From the NCBI GenBank assembly GCA_028829895.1, contig CM054183.1, forward strand, positions 19,785,975-19,849,974: a DNA stretch of 64,000 bases, written 5' to 3'. The notes beneath the pieces are model-generated. The model was not told the DNA's origin and searched no databases. It was given only the letters and a program-made list of their open reading frames with translations. Position 1 is the first letter of the stretch. Every line of letters starts with the position of its first letter. Made by a program: the position numbers and the translations under genes. This document shows positions 63,401-64,000 of the stretch, in pieces. This DNA comes from Sinotaia quadrata. Taxonomy: Eukaryota > Mollusca > Gastropoda > Architaenioglossa > Viviparidae.

Positions 63401-63455
63401 TCCATTTCTTTGGTTCCAAGGGCAAGGATGATTTAGAATACAAAGACTTTCACAT
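2337..63455 (+). CDS. MICU3: MICU3-like mitochondrial calcium uptake protein, internal exons (partial gene model)
   Basis: The model joins 2337-2384, 49813-49895, 57144-57224, 60267-60329 and 63364-63455; both ends of the gene lie outside the window. MICU proteins are EF-hand subunits in the mitochondrial intermembrane space that gate the MCU calcium uniporter. Seen: the joined frame is open for 121 complete codons and every internal junction has AG acceptor and GT donor. From family knowledge: the SYTEYLFLL segment, TKPH-GFRIAFNMFDTDGN around EF-hand 1, and DTTLLIHFFG-KGK after the linker match MICU3 better than MICU1 or MICU2 as I remember them. The linker between EFLV and DTTLL is diverged from the vertebrate one. 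Missing are the start, targeting peptide, membrane segment, second EF-hand and stop. MICU2 is the alternative, judged less likely. Confidence 0.9.
2735..2874. repeat. (AC)n microsatellite
   Basis: Imperfect ACAC-rich sequence from about 2735 passes into a pure (AC)30 run at 2815-2874. The overlapping His/Thr and Cys/Val reading frames at 2683-2974 are products of the repeat, not genes. A C-run near 2600 precedes it. Confidence 0.95.
2880..3781. other. Intron DNA with nothing recognised
   Basis: AT-rich unique-looking sequence. An ORF of 60 codons at 3580-3762 has no recognisable motif and no splice context that would make it an exon. The last eight bases are the left target duplication of the adjacent MITE. 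Confidence 0.6.
3782..3971. mobile_element. hAT-type MITE, 190 bp, with perfect 8-bp target site duplication
   Basis: The element begins caggggttctttacc and ends ggttaagaaccactg, an imperfect terminal inverted repeat of about 17 bases. It is flanked on both sides by cattaagg (3774-3781 and 3972-3979), an exact 8-bp duplication typical of hAT transposition. The inside has repeated ggggtccgtga and ggggtccatgg motifs and a short T run, with no coding capacity. The CAGNGGTTCT...AGAACCACTG ends resemble those of widespread animal hAT MITEs such as mammalian MER5-type elements. Confidence 0.9.
3980..6249. other. Intron DNA, mostly unique; short TG and alternating purine-pyrimidine runs
   Basis: Contents seen are a T run near 4180, (TG)n at about 4827-4858, an ACCCCC-rich patch near 5775, and an alternating purine-pyrimidine stretch at about 5911-5972 with a pure cgcgcgcg core. 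Small ORFs (4817-5014, 5063-5290, 5593-6046) show no family features. Confidence 0.6.
6250..6539. repeat. Tandem array, ~20-22 bp unit, ~14 copies
   Basis: Repeats of ccctagattgataccgctgt with scattered substitutions and indels. The right-hand copies prefer gatagcgctgg in place of gataccgctgt, so two sub-variants coexist. Confidence 0.9.
6587..6798. repeat. Tandem array, 53 bp unit, 4 identical copies
   Basis: Four copies read identically by eye, each starting ctgctgtctacatgagtac and ending ggtttcggataa. The high identity means recent expansion. Confidence 0.93.
6831..6938. repeat. 55 bp tandem duplication
   Basis: Two copies starting aacgctgtatatattctag and ending ctgaaaagacag, with the second start 55 bases after the first. 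It lies 32 bases after the preceding 53-bp array but has an unrelated unit. Confidence 0.93.
6939..7615. other. Intron DNA with a 126-codon ORF of no recognised family
   Basis: An ORF on the plus strand (7046-7426) overlaps one on the minus strand (7132-7494). The plus-strand translation has no clear domain, signal peptide or repeat. Neither has a convincing splice or promoter context, and I treat both as chance. Confidence 0.5.
7616..9420. repeat. 1.8 kb drifting minisatellite, unit ~30-38 bp
   Basis: One continuous family whose unit changes along the array. 7616-7930 is built on ttgccatagatttgtatcat-aatgtcatcac. 7930-8250 is built on gattccttgcctagatg-tgatgtgtgttttaatgt. 8260-9230 is built on gtaatgtgtgttttaatgcc-gtcacctttatatatgtt. 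9230-9400 has near-identical 35-36 base copies of tttgccagatatgttgtata-ttttaataccgccac. A (C)GTCAC and TGTTTTAAT core persists from end to end. Several overlapping ORFs (8461-9314) encode repetitive NAVTFIYV-like strings and are by-products. Confidence 0.88.
9421..10570. other. Intron DNA with nothing recognised
   Basis: This is unique-looking and moderately GC-rich around 9960-10200. Overlapping small ORFs on both strands (9541-10403) have no family features. A weak tRNA-like patch near 9468-9520 was considered and not called. Confidence 0.5.
10592..10606 (-). promoter_or_regulatory. CTCF-like motif
   Basis: Read on the minus strand the site is CCACCAGATGGCGCA, matching the bilaterian CTCF core CCASYAGRKGGCRSY at every position except the last. 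A half-site with the same CAGATGGC core lies on the plus strand at 10571-10578, so the two make an inverted pair. Binding is not shown by sequence alone, and the inverted pair could instead be the remains of a small transposon. Confidence 0.4.
10607..10894. other. Intron DNA with nothing recognised
   Basis: Pyrimidine-rich in the middle (10730-10800), with no repeat or reading frame of note. Confidence 0.6.
10895..11572. repeat. Drifting minisatellite, unit ~47 bp then ~35 bp
   Basis: 10895-11110 holds about four copies built on tctagtaatgaaggatat and tctagttaaattacttgc. After a poorly matched middle, 11290-11572 holds about eight copies built on gtccagttaggatcatat and aatgattgaaattatcc. Shared pieces (gtcaggttctgttaatgagtga in the middle) suggest one array that has diverged, but the two ends could be separate repeats. 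Confidence 0.78.
11573..12590. other. Intron DNA with nothing recognised; T-runs near 12390
   Basis: A 110-codon minus-strand ORF at 11542-11874 overlaps another frame and has no recognisable family. Poly-T tracts lie at about 12340-12415. Confidence 0.55.
12591..14270. repeat. 1.7 kb drifting minisatellite with homogenised core
   Basis: Units of about 28-40 bases share gagac-caaa-gaacata-ga-a-tg-g. Copies between 12591 and 13900 are very diverged. At 13929-14152 there are eight copies of a 28-base unit, accaaaggaacataatacag plus tac-at-t, differing at only a few positions. Because 28 is not a multiple of three and the reverse strand lacks stops, this core makes two repetitive minus-strand ORFs (13881-14248) that are not genes. 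Confidence 0.88.
14271..14820. other. Intron DNA with nothing recognised
   Basis: Two small plus-strand ORFs at 14277-14763 have no family features. A short CACCCCC patch lies near 14410 and a GTGTGTGCG run near 14700. Confidence 0.55.
14821..15215. repeat. Tandem array, ~65 bp unit, 6 copies
   Basis: Successive gcaaaataaggattata starts fall 64-69 bases apart. Each unit runs through ccattacctcagccttaatt and ends atgtcaaataaatgc. Copy-specific single indels (an A-run in the first copy, a missing A in the third) mark moderate age. Confidence 0.93.
15216..15724. other. Intron DNA with nothing recognised
   Basis: AT-rich, no repeats beyond a short T-run near 15405. Confidence 0.6.
15725..15832. 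repeat. (GT)n microsatellite with CG-containing start
   Basis: Mixed GTGC and CGCG dinucleotides to about 15762, then pure (TG)35 to 15832. The first part is potentially Z-DNA forming. Reading frames at 15687-15919 on both strands are artefacts of it. Confidence 0.95.
15886..16092. repeat. Tandem array, 35 bp unit, 6 copies
   Basis: Copies of taaagcttactagtctcgag plus tttcaataaagctac, nearly identical, starting every 35 bases from 15891. It begins 54 bases after the (GT)n run. Confidence 0.94.
16299..16444. repeat. (TATC)n tetranucleotide microsatellite with compound tail
   Basis: About twenty perfect TATC units at 16299-16378, then GATCTATC, CTCT and GTCT variants to 16444. It produces the SIYL-repeat reading frames, which are not genes. 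Confidence 0.96.
16445..16904. other. Intron DNA with nothing recognised
   Basis: Unique-looking; no ORF, repeat or inverted repeat of note. Confidence 0.6.
16905..17299. repeat. Tandem array, 43 bp unit, ~9 copies
   Basis: Copies of gtaagcaaagataatgtgtg plus cacacagctattaagtatgcaca. The central five or so are nearly identical, and the first two are more diverged, which suggests growth from the centre and right. Confidence 0.94.
17300..19711. other. Intron DNA, AT-rich; (AC)n at 18378-18424
   Basis: The only clear features are a loose CACA-rich patch near 17625-17660, an (AC)n run at 18378-18424 and four short aatcattcac-ttaa repeats near 18705-18775. The ORFs at 17265-17558 and 18771-18986 show nothing recognisable. 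Confidence 0.6.
19712..20025. repeat. Tandem array, ~71-86 bp unit, 4 copies
   Basis: Each unit starts aaatag or aaatac, passes through tcagctacatgtataagtgac and ctgtcactgatctttatac, and ends attggtagtat in the second and third copies. Units differ by indels of 5-15 bases and many substitutions. Confidence 0.87.
20026..21624. other. Intron DNA, locally GC-richer, no gene recognised
   Basis: 20580-21300 is GC- and CpG-richer than its surroundings and contains overlapping plus-strand ORFs (20657-20842, 20887-21093, 20970-21152). Their translations have no motif I recognise and no exon-like conservation pattern. It could be an old transposon fragment or simply unmethylated sequence. Confidence 0.45.
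21625..21917. repeat. Tandem array, ~73 bp unit, 4 copies
   Basis: Starts of gacgcctgg at 21625, 21699, 21766 and 21839. Each copy carries atttctagcgtttgcgcgta and catactctgggtgaagacta. The second lacks ttatagta-type bases near its start. CpG-rich and nearly identical, hence recent. Confidence 0.93.
21918..23450. other. Intron DNA, AT-rich, nothing recognised
   Basis: A T-rich stretch at 22220-22480. ORFs around 22803-23115 on both strands have no recognisable family features. Confidence 0.6.
23451..23672. repeat. Tandem array, 45 bp unit, 5 copies
   Basis: Units aaaactaaaagaaattgcta plus atgcttactctcttttgttcagtat, with substitutions in every copy. The length is a multiple of three, so the frame at 23404-23631 stays open and repeats; it is not a gene. 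Confidence 0.9.
23673..24898. other. Intron DNA; (GGT)9 at 24328-24354
   Basis: A perfect nine-unit GGT run sits inside an ORF at 24273-24575, giving a tryptophan run, and is a chance frame. 24360-24700 is CpG-rich. No gene recognised. Confidence 0.55.
24899..25225. repeat. Tandem array, 83 bp unit, 4 copies
   Basis: Copies of aacacttacagatcaatgta begin at 24901, 24984, 25067 and (as atcactta) 25150. Each continues through aagtagaaatcgtctttttat to ccagtactattcaaag. The first three are almost identical; the last is diverged. Confidence 0.94.
25226..26460. repeat. Region of very degenerate tandem repeats (two families)
   Basis: From about 25440 to 25860, units of roughly 60-75 bases share ttcctccaagact, cttttaccctgca and gacatgt-like words. 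From about 25920 to 26430, units of roughly 55-65 bases share gtccaagctagaaa, ctttatagacaaatag and aggatgtttc. Boundaries are uncertain and the two may be one old array. Confidence 0.6.
26467..26540. repeat. 33 bp tandem duplication
   Basis: Two identical copies of atagctatcagtccaagaga plus aatggatgggcag. Confidence 0.9.
26541..26946. other. Intron DNA; short pyrimidine repeat near 26790-26860
   Basis: Three copies of a tctatcttcctttttat and ctgtcgttctg motif about 40 bases apart at 26780-26860; otherwise nothing seen. Confidence 0.65.
26947..27116. repeat. Tandem array, ~57 bp unit, 3 copies
   Basis: Copies of cgtattggtgattgattgcg plus ctaatagtcttttgagtaattta. The first copy has tgtg in place of gattgcg and an expanded T-run. 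Confidence 0.92.
27117..28493. other. Intron DNA with nothing recognised
   Basis: ATT trinucleotide run near 27535-27560. The 134-codon ORF at 27896-28300 and the minus-strand ORF at 27674-27958 have no recognisable family. A G-rich patch (28085-28160) is followed by three cctattctca-type repeats (28180-28230). Confidence 0.5.
28494..29030. repeat. Tandem array, ~37-50 bp unit, ~12 copies
   Basis: Left copies are cagacgtgttttatcatata plus ctacaacttcattcaagaca. Right copies are cttatgtattaacttaaaca plus acttcattcaagacagaacaaggta (45 bases). Intermediates between them at 28640-28780 show one lineage replacing another. The left-hand ORFs (28427-28747) are repeat artefacts. Confidence 0.9.
29225..29451. 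repeat. Tandem array, 37 bp unit, 6 copies
   Basis: Copies of tatttattaaagtgggccta plus agttttagaaatccaac, nearly identical, with one agt variant in the second copy and tatg variants in the last two. Confidence 0.95.
29495..29802. repeat. Tandem array, ~69-80 bp unit, 4 copies
   Basis: Each unit starts acttgttttatttttaactg and ends gacagtcaggcatc or similar; the first copy lacks about ten bases. It begins only 43 bases after the unrelated 37-bp array. Confidence 0.94.
29834..29877. repeat. (TG)n microsatellite
   Basis: About 21 perfect TG units. Confidence 0.95.
29878..31864. other. Intron DNA with nothing recognised
   Basis: Poly-T run at 30773-30790 and T-rich patch at 30890-30940. Minus-strand ORFs (30243-30611 of 122 codons and 30801-31127 of 108 codons) have no recognisable domain. 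An alternating cgctcgcgcatgcg patch lies near 31280. Confidence 0.55.
31865..31924. repeat. (AC)n microsatellite
   Basis: About 29 perfect AC units, which make the Thr-His run in an ORF at 31726-32010. Confidence 0.95.
31925..35485. other. Intron DNA with nothing recognised
   Basis: Contents seen: purine-rich DNA at 32540-32900 with a G run near 32590, (TA)n near 33032, a T run with G run at 33250-33280, alternating gtgcgcgcgcgcgtgtg at 33838-33854, and (AC)10 at 34507-34526. The overlapping small ORFs at 32501-33146 carry no family features. Confidence 0.55.
35486..35519. other. 34-base perfect-length hairpin
   Basis: Arms of 14 bases, acttctccctataa and ttatggggagaagt, with a six-base loop. 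One position is a mismatch in DNA but would be a U-G pair in RNA. No longer inverted repeat surrounds it. Confidence 0.75.
35812..36463. repeat. Tandem array, ~66 bp unit, 10 copies
   Basis: cgtcacaagccgaatgtgtg recurs about every 66 bases from 35841 to 36435, each followed by taattgacttctaagtactg and then actaatagaatctttgctaa. Two sub-variants (ccgaatg and ccgtatg; gatatt and gacatt) are interspersed. CpG sites are retained in all copies. Confidence 0.96.
36631..36683. repeat. (AC)n microsatellite with GCAC tail
   Basis: Pure AC to about 36663, then acgcacgcacgcac variants. Confidence 0.93.
36890..37240. repeat. Degenerate ~33 bp array related to the next minisatellite
   Basis: Words such as gtggagtgcc, gcggagtgccttct and tcttgtgaatttcc recur about ten times. 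The word gagtgccttct is also in the 70-bp unit at 37455-37804, so the two may share descent. A short ORF on the minus strand (36729-36947) is not recognised. Confidence 0.65.
37253..37440. repeat. Dispersed repeat copy 1 with an internal 16 bp tandem expansion
   Basis: The lead-in (ttaaacaagttcagtctttg to ctccaatacccc) matches a second copy at 40922-41035. Inside, agatacgttatcacac and agatacgttaccaccc alternate in about nine 16-base units at 37305-37440, whereas the other copy has only a few spaced gatacgtttacac words. Confidence 0.85.
37455..37804. repeat. Tandem array, 70 bp unit, 5 copies
   Basis: Copies of ctcgtcatggtttgaggcgt plus gcagtatatagagtgccttc and tagaatctagagcttgtctt. Nearly identical, with an agagct/agagca variant. 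Confidence 0.96.
37830..38220. repeat. Tandem array, ~59 bp unit, ~6 copies
   Basis: Units tgtttgtttcaacgcacatt plus gtaaagtgttctgattaagt and ggattcttattaagatcag. The central three are almost identical; the outer copies are diverged. Confidence 0.9.
38221..38855. other. Intron DNA with nothing recognised; C-run at about 38288
   Basis: An 89-codon ORF at 38665-38934 runs into the adjacent T-rich repeat and has no family features. Confidence 0.55.
38856..39182. repeat. GAGTCG-rich minisatellite with opposite-strand end
   Basis: Units of about 30-45 bases with gtggagtcgagtcgtggagt and a variable T-run recur about eight times. At the right end the motif appears on the opposite strand (cccgactccgattcc, about 39163-39177) just after ggaatcggaatcgg, giving a fold-back. 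Confidence 0.85.
39283..39414. mobile_element. Small inverted-repeat element with telomere-like core
   Basis: Left arm cccgacaaatgcgcg (39286-39300) is tandemly doubled at 39303-39316. The inverted arm cgcgcatttgtcggtga is at 39398-39414. Between them lies gttaggg/gttagag in five hexamer-spaced units (39328-39358), related to the animal telomere repeat, then a CpG-rich atatatcgcg stretch. This looks like a nonautonomous element (MITE) whose internal core is a tandem repeat. No clear target duplication was found, so the class is unresolved. Confidence 0.65.
39415..40921. other. Intron DNA with nothing recognised
   Basis: A GTGTGCGTGCGTG patch lies at 39930-39970 and four AAAC units near 40888-40906. 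ORFs on the minus strand at 39518-39712 and 39787-39990 are unrecognised. Confidence 0.55.
40922..41035. repeat. Dispersed repeat copy 2 (partner of 37253-37440)
   Basis: ttgaatacgtcataaacaag followed by ttcagtcttcgcttgtactc and caatacccat aligns with the start of the copy at 37253, and three gatacgtttacac-type words follow. Confidence 0.75.
41036..41634. other. Intron DNA with nothing recognised
   Basis: An 89-codon minus-strand ORF (41135-41404) has no family features. Confidence 0.55.
41776..41908. repeat. Tandem array, 44 bp unit, 3 copies, inside the dispersed repeat
   Basis: Three identical copies of acataaaacaacgtttaccg plus tcacataaggtttttgcaagtgga. The homologous segment is single in the copies near 51600 and 55235, so the expansion happened after insertion. 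Confidence 0.95.
42121..42199. repeat. (TC)30 followed by (TA)8
   Basis: A pure TC run of 60 bases at 42121-42180, then (AT)n at about 42184-42199. It lies inside dispersed repeat copy 1 and is absent from copy 3, and makes the RERE-repeat frame on the minus strand. Confidence 0.96.
43434..45596. other. Intron DNA; (GT)10 at 44279 and (GA)n at 45393-45419
   Basis: AT-rich with two dinucleotide runs, a GGTGGT patch near 44392 and a C-run near 44953. ORFs at 43671-44068, 44538-44726 and 44823-45041 are not recognised. Confidence 0.55.
45597..45971. repeat. Tandem array, ~46 bp unit, 8 copies
   Basis: Copies of tggacgtgactcgtgtaaag plus tgtagatgactaaaactgttttgccc. Sub-variants (gtgtag/gagtag, aaaactg/aaactg) alternate, which points to duplication of two-unit blocks. 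Confidence 0.95.
46205..46880. repeat. Drifting minisatellite, ~36-37 bp unit
   Basis: About sixteen units built on cttgtaatgtgacagttgtg and gatagtaaattttgtgg. The left copies are diverged, with a 65-base sub-duplication of tttttaatagtttggcagtt near 46370-46500; the right copies are more uniform. Confidence 0.87.
47105..47310. repeat. Degenerate ~60 bp repeat
   Basis: Three to four copies share catgcatgacagtgtacact and agagatatgtgac words. Overlapping ORFs on both strands (47173-47545) run through it and look like artefacts. Confidence 0.65.
47692..47815. repeat. ~60 bp tandem duplication
   Basis: Two diverged copies of acaaggacaaagatctgcga plus agtcaaactgtttatttc. Confidence 0.82.
47880..48200. 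repeat. Degenerate minisatellite, ~30-37 bp unit
   Basis: About nine units built on ttggtacacatcgtgcgttg and tgtttaatggta. It includes a short (GT)n run at 47916-47933. Confidence 0.8.
48201..49812. other. End of the giant intron; composition changes here
   Basis: No repeat array or gene was recognised. A weak tRNA-like patch at about 48673-48745 is discussed in the findings. A-run at 49136-49154. CpG is frequent to about 49.0 kb and then becomes rare. The last 80 bases are T-rich and end in the exon B acceptor. Confidence 0.6.
49813..49895 (+). CDS. MICU3: MICU3-like exon B carrying EF-hand 1
   Basis: An 83-base exon with acceptor ctgcag (ending 49812) and donor gtatgt (49896). It completes lysine and then encodes 27 residues from PHSGFRIAFNM to KKEFLV. 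The calcium loop is DTDGNQRVEKKE: D1, D3, N5, E9 and E12 are all suitable ligands and V8 is the usual hydrophobic residue, so the loop looks functional. The family places this at the first EF-hand, where calcium binding relieves inhibition of the uniporter. The exon ends in phase 0 after the valine of EFLV. The frame runs open through the donor for a while, which explains an ORF starting at the internal methionine at 49845, but that read-through is intronic. Confidence 0.93.
51070..51430. repeat. Polypurine (GA-rich) tract
   Basis: About 360 bases of almost unbroken A and G on the plus strand, with gagaaagagagaaaaagatg-like words. The complementary strand forms a Ser/Phe/Leu frame at 51059-51349 with no gene character. 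Confidence 0.9.
51470..51850. mobile_element. Dispersed noncoding repeat family, copy 2 (5' part only)
   Basis: Matches copies 1 and 3 from ccataactaattacaag through aaacgttttctctca, ggagaagacaaatctgtctt and gagcccccatccaccca to about gtattaaatcaacaaatata. Beyond about 51850 it no longer follows them. Some CpG sites of copy 1 are kept (aaacgtttt, ttccgtagg), others have become CA or TG. Confidence 0.8.
55095..56606. mobile_element. Dispersed noncoding repeat family, copy 3 (~1.5 kb)
   Basis: Aligns with copy 1 along its length, including ccgtaactaattacaagtga near the start and cagcccattggctggtctca near 56400, but lacks the tripled 44-bp unit and the TC run. Homologous CpG sites of copy 1 are TG or CA here (aaatgttt, tttactatcacata). 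The plus-strand ORF at 55212-55517 is a chance frame. Confidence 0.82.
57144..57224 (+). CDS. MICU3: MICU3-like exon C (charged linker, phase 0-0)
   Basis: An 81-base exon of 27 codons. The acceptor is tttttcag (ending 57143) after a long pyrimidine tract, and the donor is gtatgc (57225). It starts LESFFILPKNERK and ends LQKILD, rich in K, R, E and D. It continues the helix after the EF-hand 1 loop, where vertebrate MICU3 has a similarly charged sequence beginning L-E-F. Both boundaries are phase 0, so skipping it would keep the frame. Similarity to the vertebrate linker is weak; the call rests on frame, splice sites, position and coding-like composition. Confidence 0.85.
57244..57420. repeat. 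Degenerate ~28 bp repeat, about 6 copies
   Basis: Words built on cttaagaattaggatagttt and gttgaaaattaggttgac recur about every 28 bases, starting some 20 bases after exon C. Confidence 0.78.
59336..59535. repeat. Degenerate ~30-37 bp repeat, about 6 copies
   Basis: Words gagagtaaacttgacata and agagaatagacttgacatat recur. The three overlapping minus-strand ORFs at 59293-59569 are artefacts of it. Confidence 0.82.
60267..60329 (+). CDS. MICU3: MICU3-like exon D (short linker exon, phase 0-0)
   Basis: A 63-base exon of 21 codons from LEKVFSKQGKEK to STRVH, with acceptor gatttcag (ending 60266) and donor gtatgt (60330). It is strongly charged and predicted to be flexible or helical. Vertebrate MICU3 also has a poorly conserved linker here before the DTTLL segment. 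Both boundaries are phase 0, so it could be an optional cassette. No CpG is present in the exon. Of the five exons this has the least family similarity. It is supported by the clean splice sites, the open frame and the seamless join to exons C and E. Confidence 0.78.
61321..61660. repeat. Tandem array with alternating 103 bp and 63 bp units
   Basis: actggtgttgtcttcagttt starts at 61321, 61424, 61527, 61590 and is truncated at 61653. The first two units include a 40-base block (gcttaggttatatctcatct and following) that the next two lack. Each unit ends ttctagtgtgcttgctc. Minus-strand KHTRTVKKNYKLCKLK-type frames (61210-61654) are artefacts. Confidence 0.93.
62380..62660. repeat. Degenerate ~62 bp repeat, about 4 copies
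   Basis: Units share ttttgaattactgaatagag, tgttgataaaactgt and gaaatcttgtggg words. Confidence 0.8.
63364..63455 (+). CDS. MICU3: MICU3-like exon E (start of second lobe)
   Basis: A 92-base exon with acceptor gcttgtag (ending 63363) and donor gtatgt (63456). It encodes 30 residues beginning MRTQEVPDTTLLIHFFG, then SKGKDDLEYKDFH, with two bases left over (phase 2). TTLL-HFFG-KGK-L followed by a DF pair is the strongly conserved MICU3 signature at the start of the lobe between the EF-hands. The internal ATG at the exon start is not a translation start, since the frame enters from exon D. The following exon, which should complete a residue beginning AT and carry the FM-NLQTE-like motif, lies beyond the window. 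Confidence 0.92.
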
Positions 63456-63903
63456 GTATGTTGACCATAAAATAATTATACTTTAGGTTAATCTGGTGAG
63501 TTTTATACATGCAACAAATTTGTACAAGTTAGTAAAAGCTTAAAATTATCAGGGTTTGTTTTTTTTCAAATGGCAGCTCATTACAATAAACATTAGTCTT
63601 TTGATATAGTGTTCTATGTCAGATATCTCAGATGTACTAATTCTCAAGTGATCATAAATAGAAAAAATATTTTTATATGTTACATCATTTCATAATAATA
63701 TGGTAACAAAAGTAATAAAATTGAACTTTAAGAAAAAATCGTTTGCTAAATGATGTTAATTGTTTTTCTCAGCTGACCTTCTTTGTTGAATTATCATTCA
63801 TAGAAATCTCAACACAAAAAGTTACTATTAAAAATGTAAAGCAAAACTTTCCAAAGGGTCTTCAGAACATACATCCAAGAACAGTAACAACAAAAATCAA
63901 TAG

Positions 63904-63945
<42 letters not shown>

Positions 63946-64000
63946 TCTTTCTTAAGAGTTTTACTGAATTTTTAAAATAGGTGAAAGCAAGTTTTACTGA
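63456..64000 (+). other. MICU3-like intron after exon E (start only)
   Basis: Starts with gtatgt. A (CA)18 run lies at 63907-63943, making a Thr-His tail in a small ORF. No further exon was found before the window ends. Confidence 0.75.

Overview
The window is animal nuclear DNA: long AT-rich introns, abundant microsatellites and minisatellites, and short exons bounded by GT-AG splice sites. Nothing in it looks bacterial, viral or organellar. The divergent linker exons and the repeat style suggest an invertebrate. A lophotrochozoan, perhaps a gastropod mollusc, is my best guess, but no marker in the sequence fixes it.

The only gene I can support runs left to right through almost the whole window and enters and leaves it. 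It is a MICU3-like (EFHA2 family) regulator of the mitochondrial calcium uniporter. Five internal exons can be read: 2337-2384, 49813-49895, 57144-57224, 60267-60329 and 63364-63455. They splice in frame through phases 1, 0, 0, 0 and then 2, and encode 121 complete codons. These cover the end of the N-terminal lobe, a complete first EF-hand calcium loop, a charged linker, and the start of the following lobe. None appears as a clear long ORF; they were found by conserved peptide pattern plus splice sites. Upstream exons (start codon, mitochondrial targeting and membrane segments) and the C-terminal exons (second EF-hand) lie outside the window.

Layout. 1-2336 is the end of an upstream intron. 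2385-49812 is a single intron of about 47.4 kb, packed with some thirty tandem arrays of roughly 16-85 bp units, many drifting along their length. It also holds microsatellites, a hAT-type MITE with a perfect 8-bp target duplication (3782-3971), a small inverted-repeat element with a telomere-like core (39283-39414) and the first copy of a dispersed noncoding repeat (about 41635-43433). 49896-63363 holds three shorter introns (7.2, 3.0 and 3.0 kb) with two more copies of that dispersed repeat and four short degenerate arrays.

Base composition changes near 49-50 kb. To the left CpG is common; to the right it is very rare (about 2 per kb in two kilobases I counted by eye). The copies of the dispersed repeat on either side show the same change at homologous positions, CG becoming TG or CA. 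This suggests that the right-hand part is methylated gene body and the giant intron mostly is not. I found no second protein-coding gene, no convincing RNA gene and no CRISPR array.
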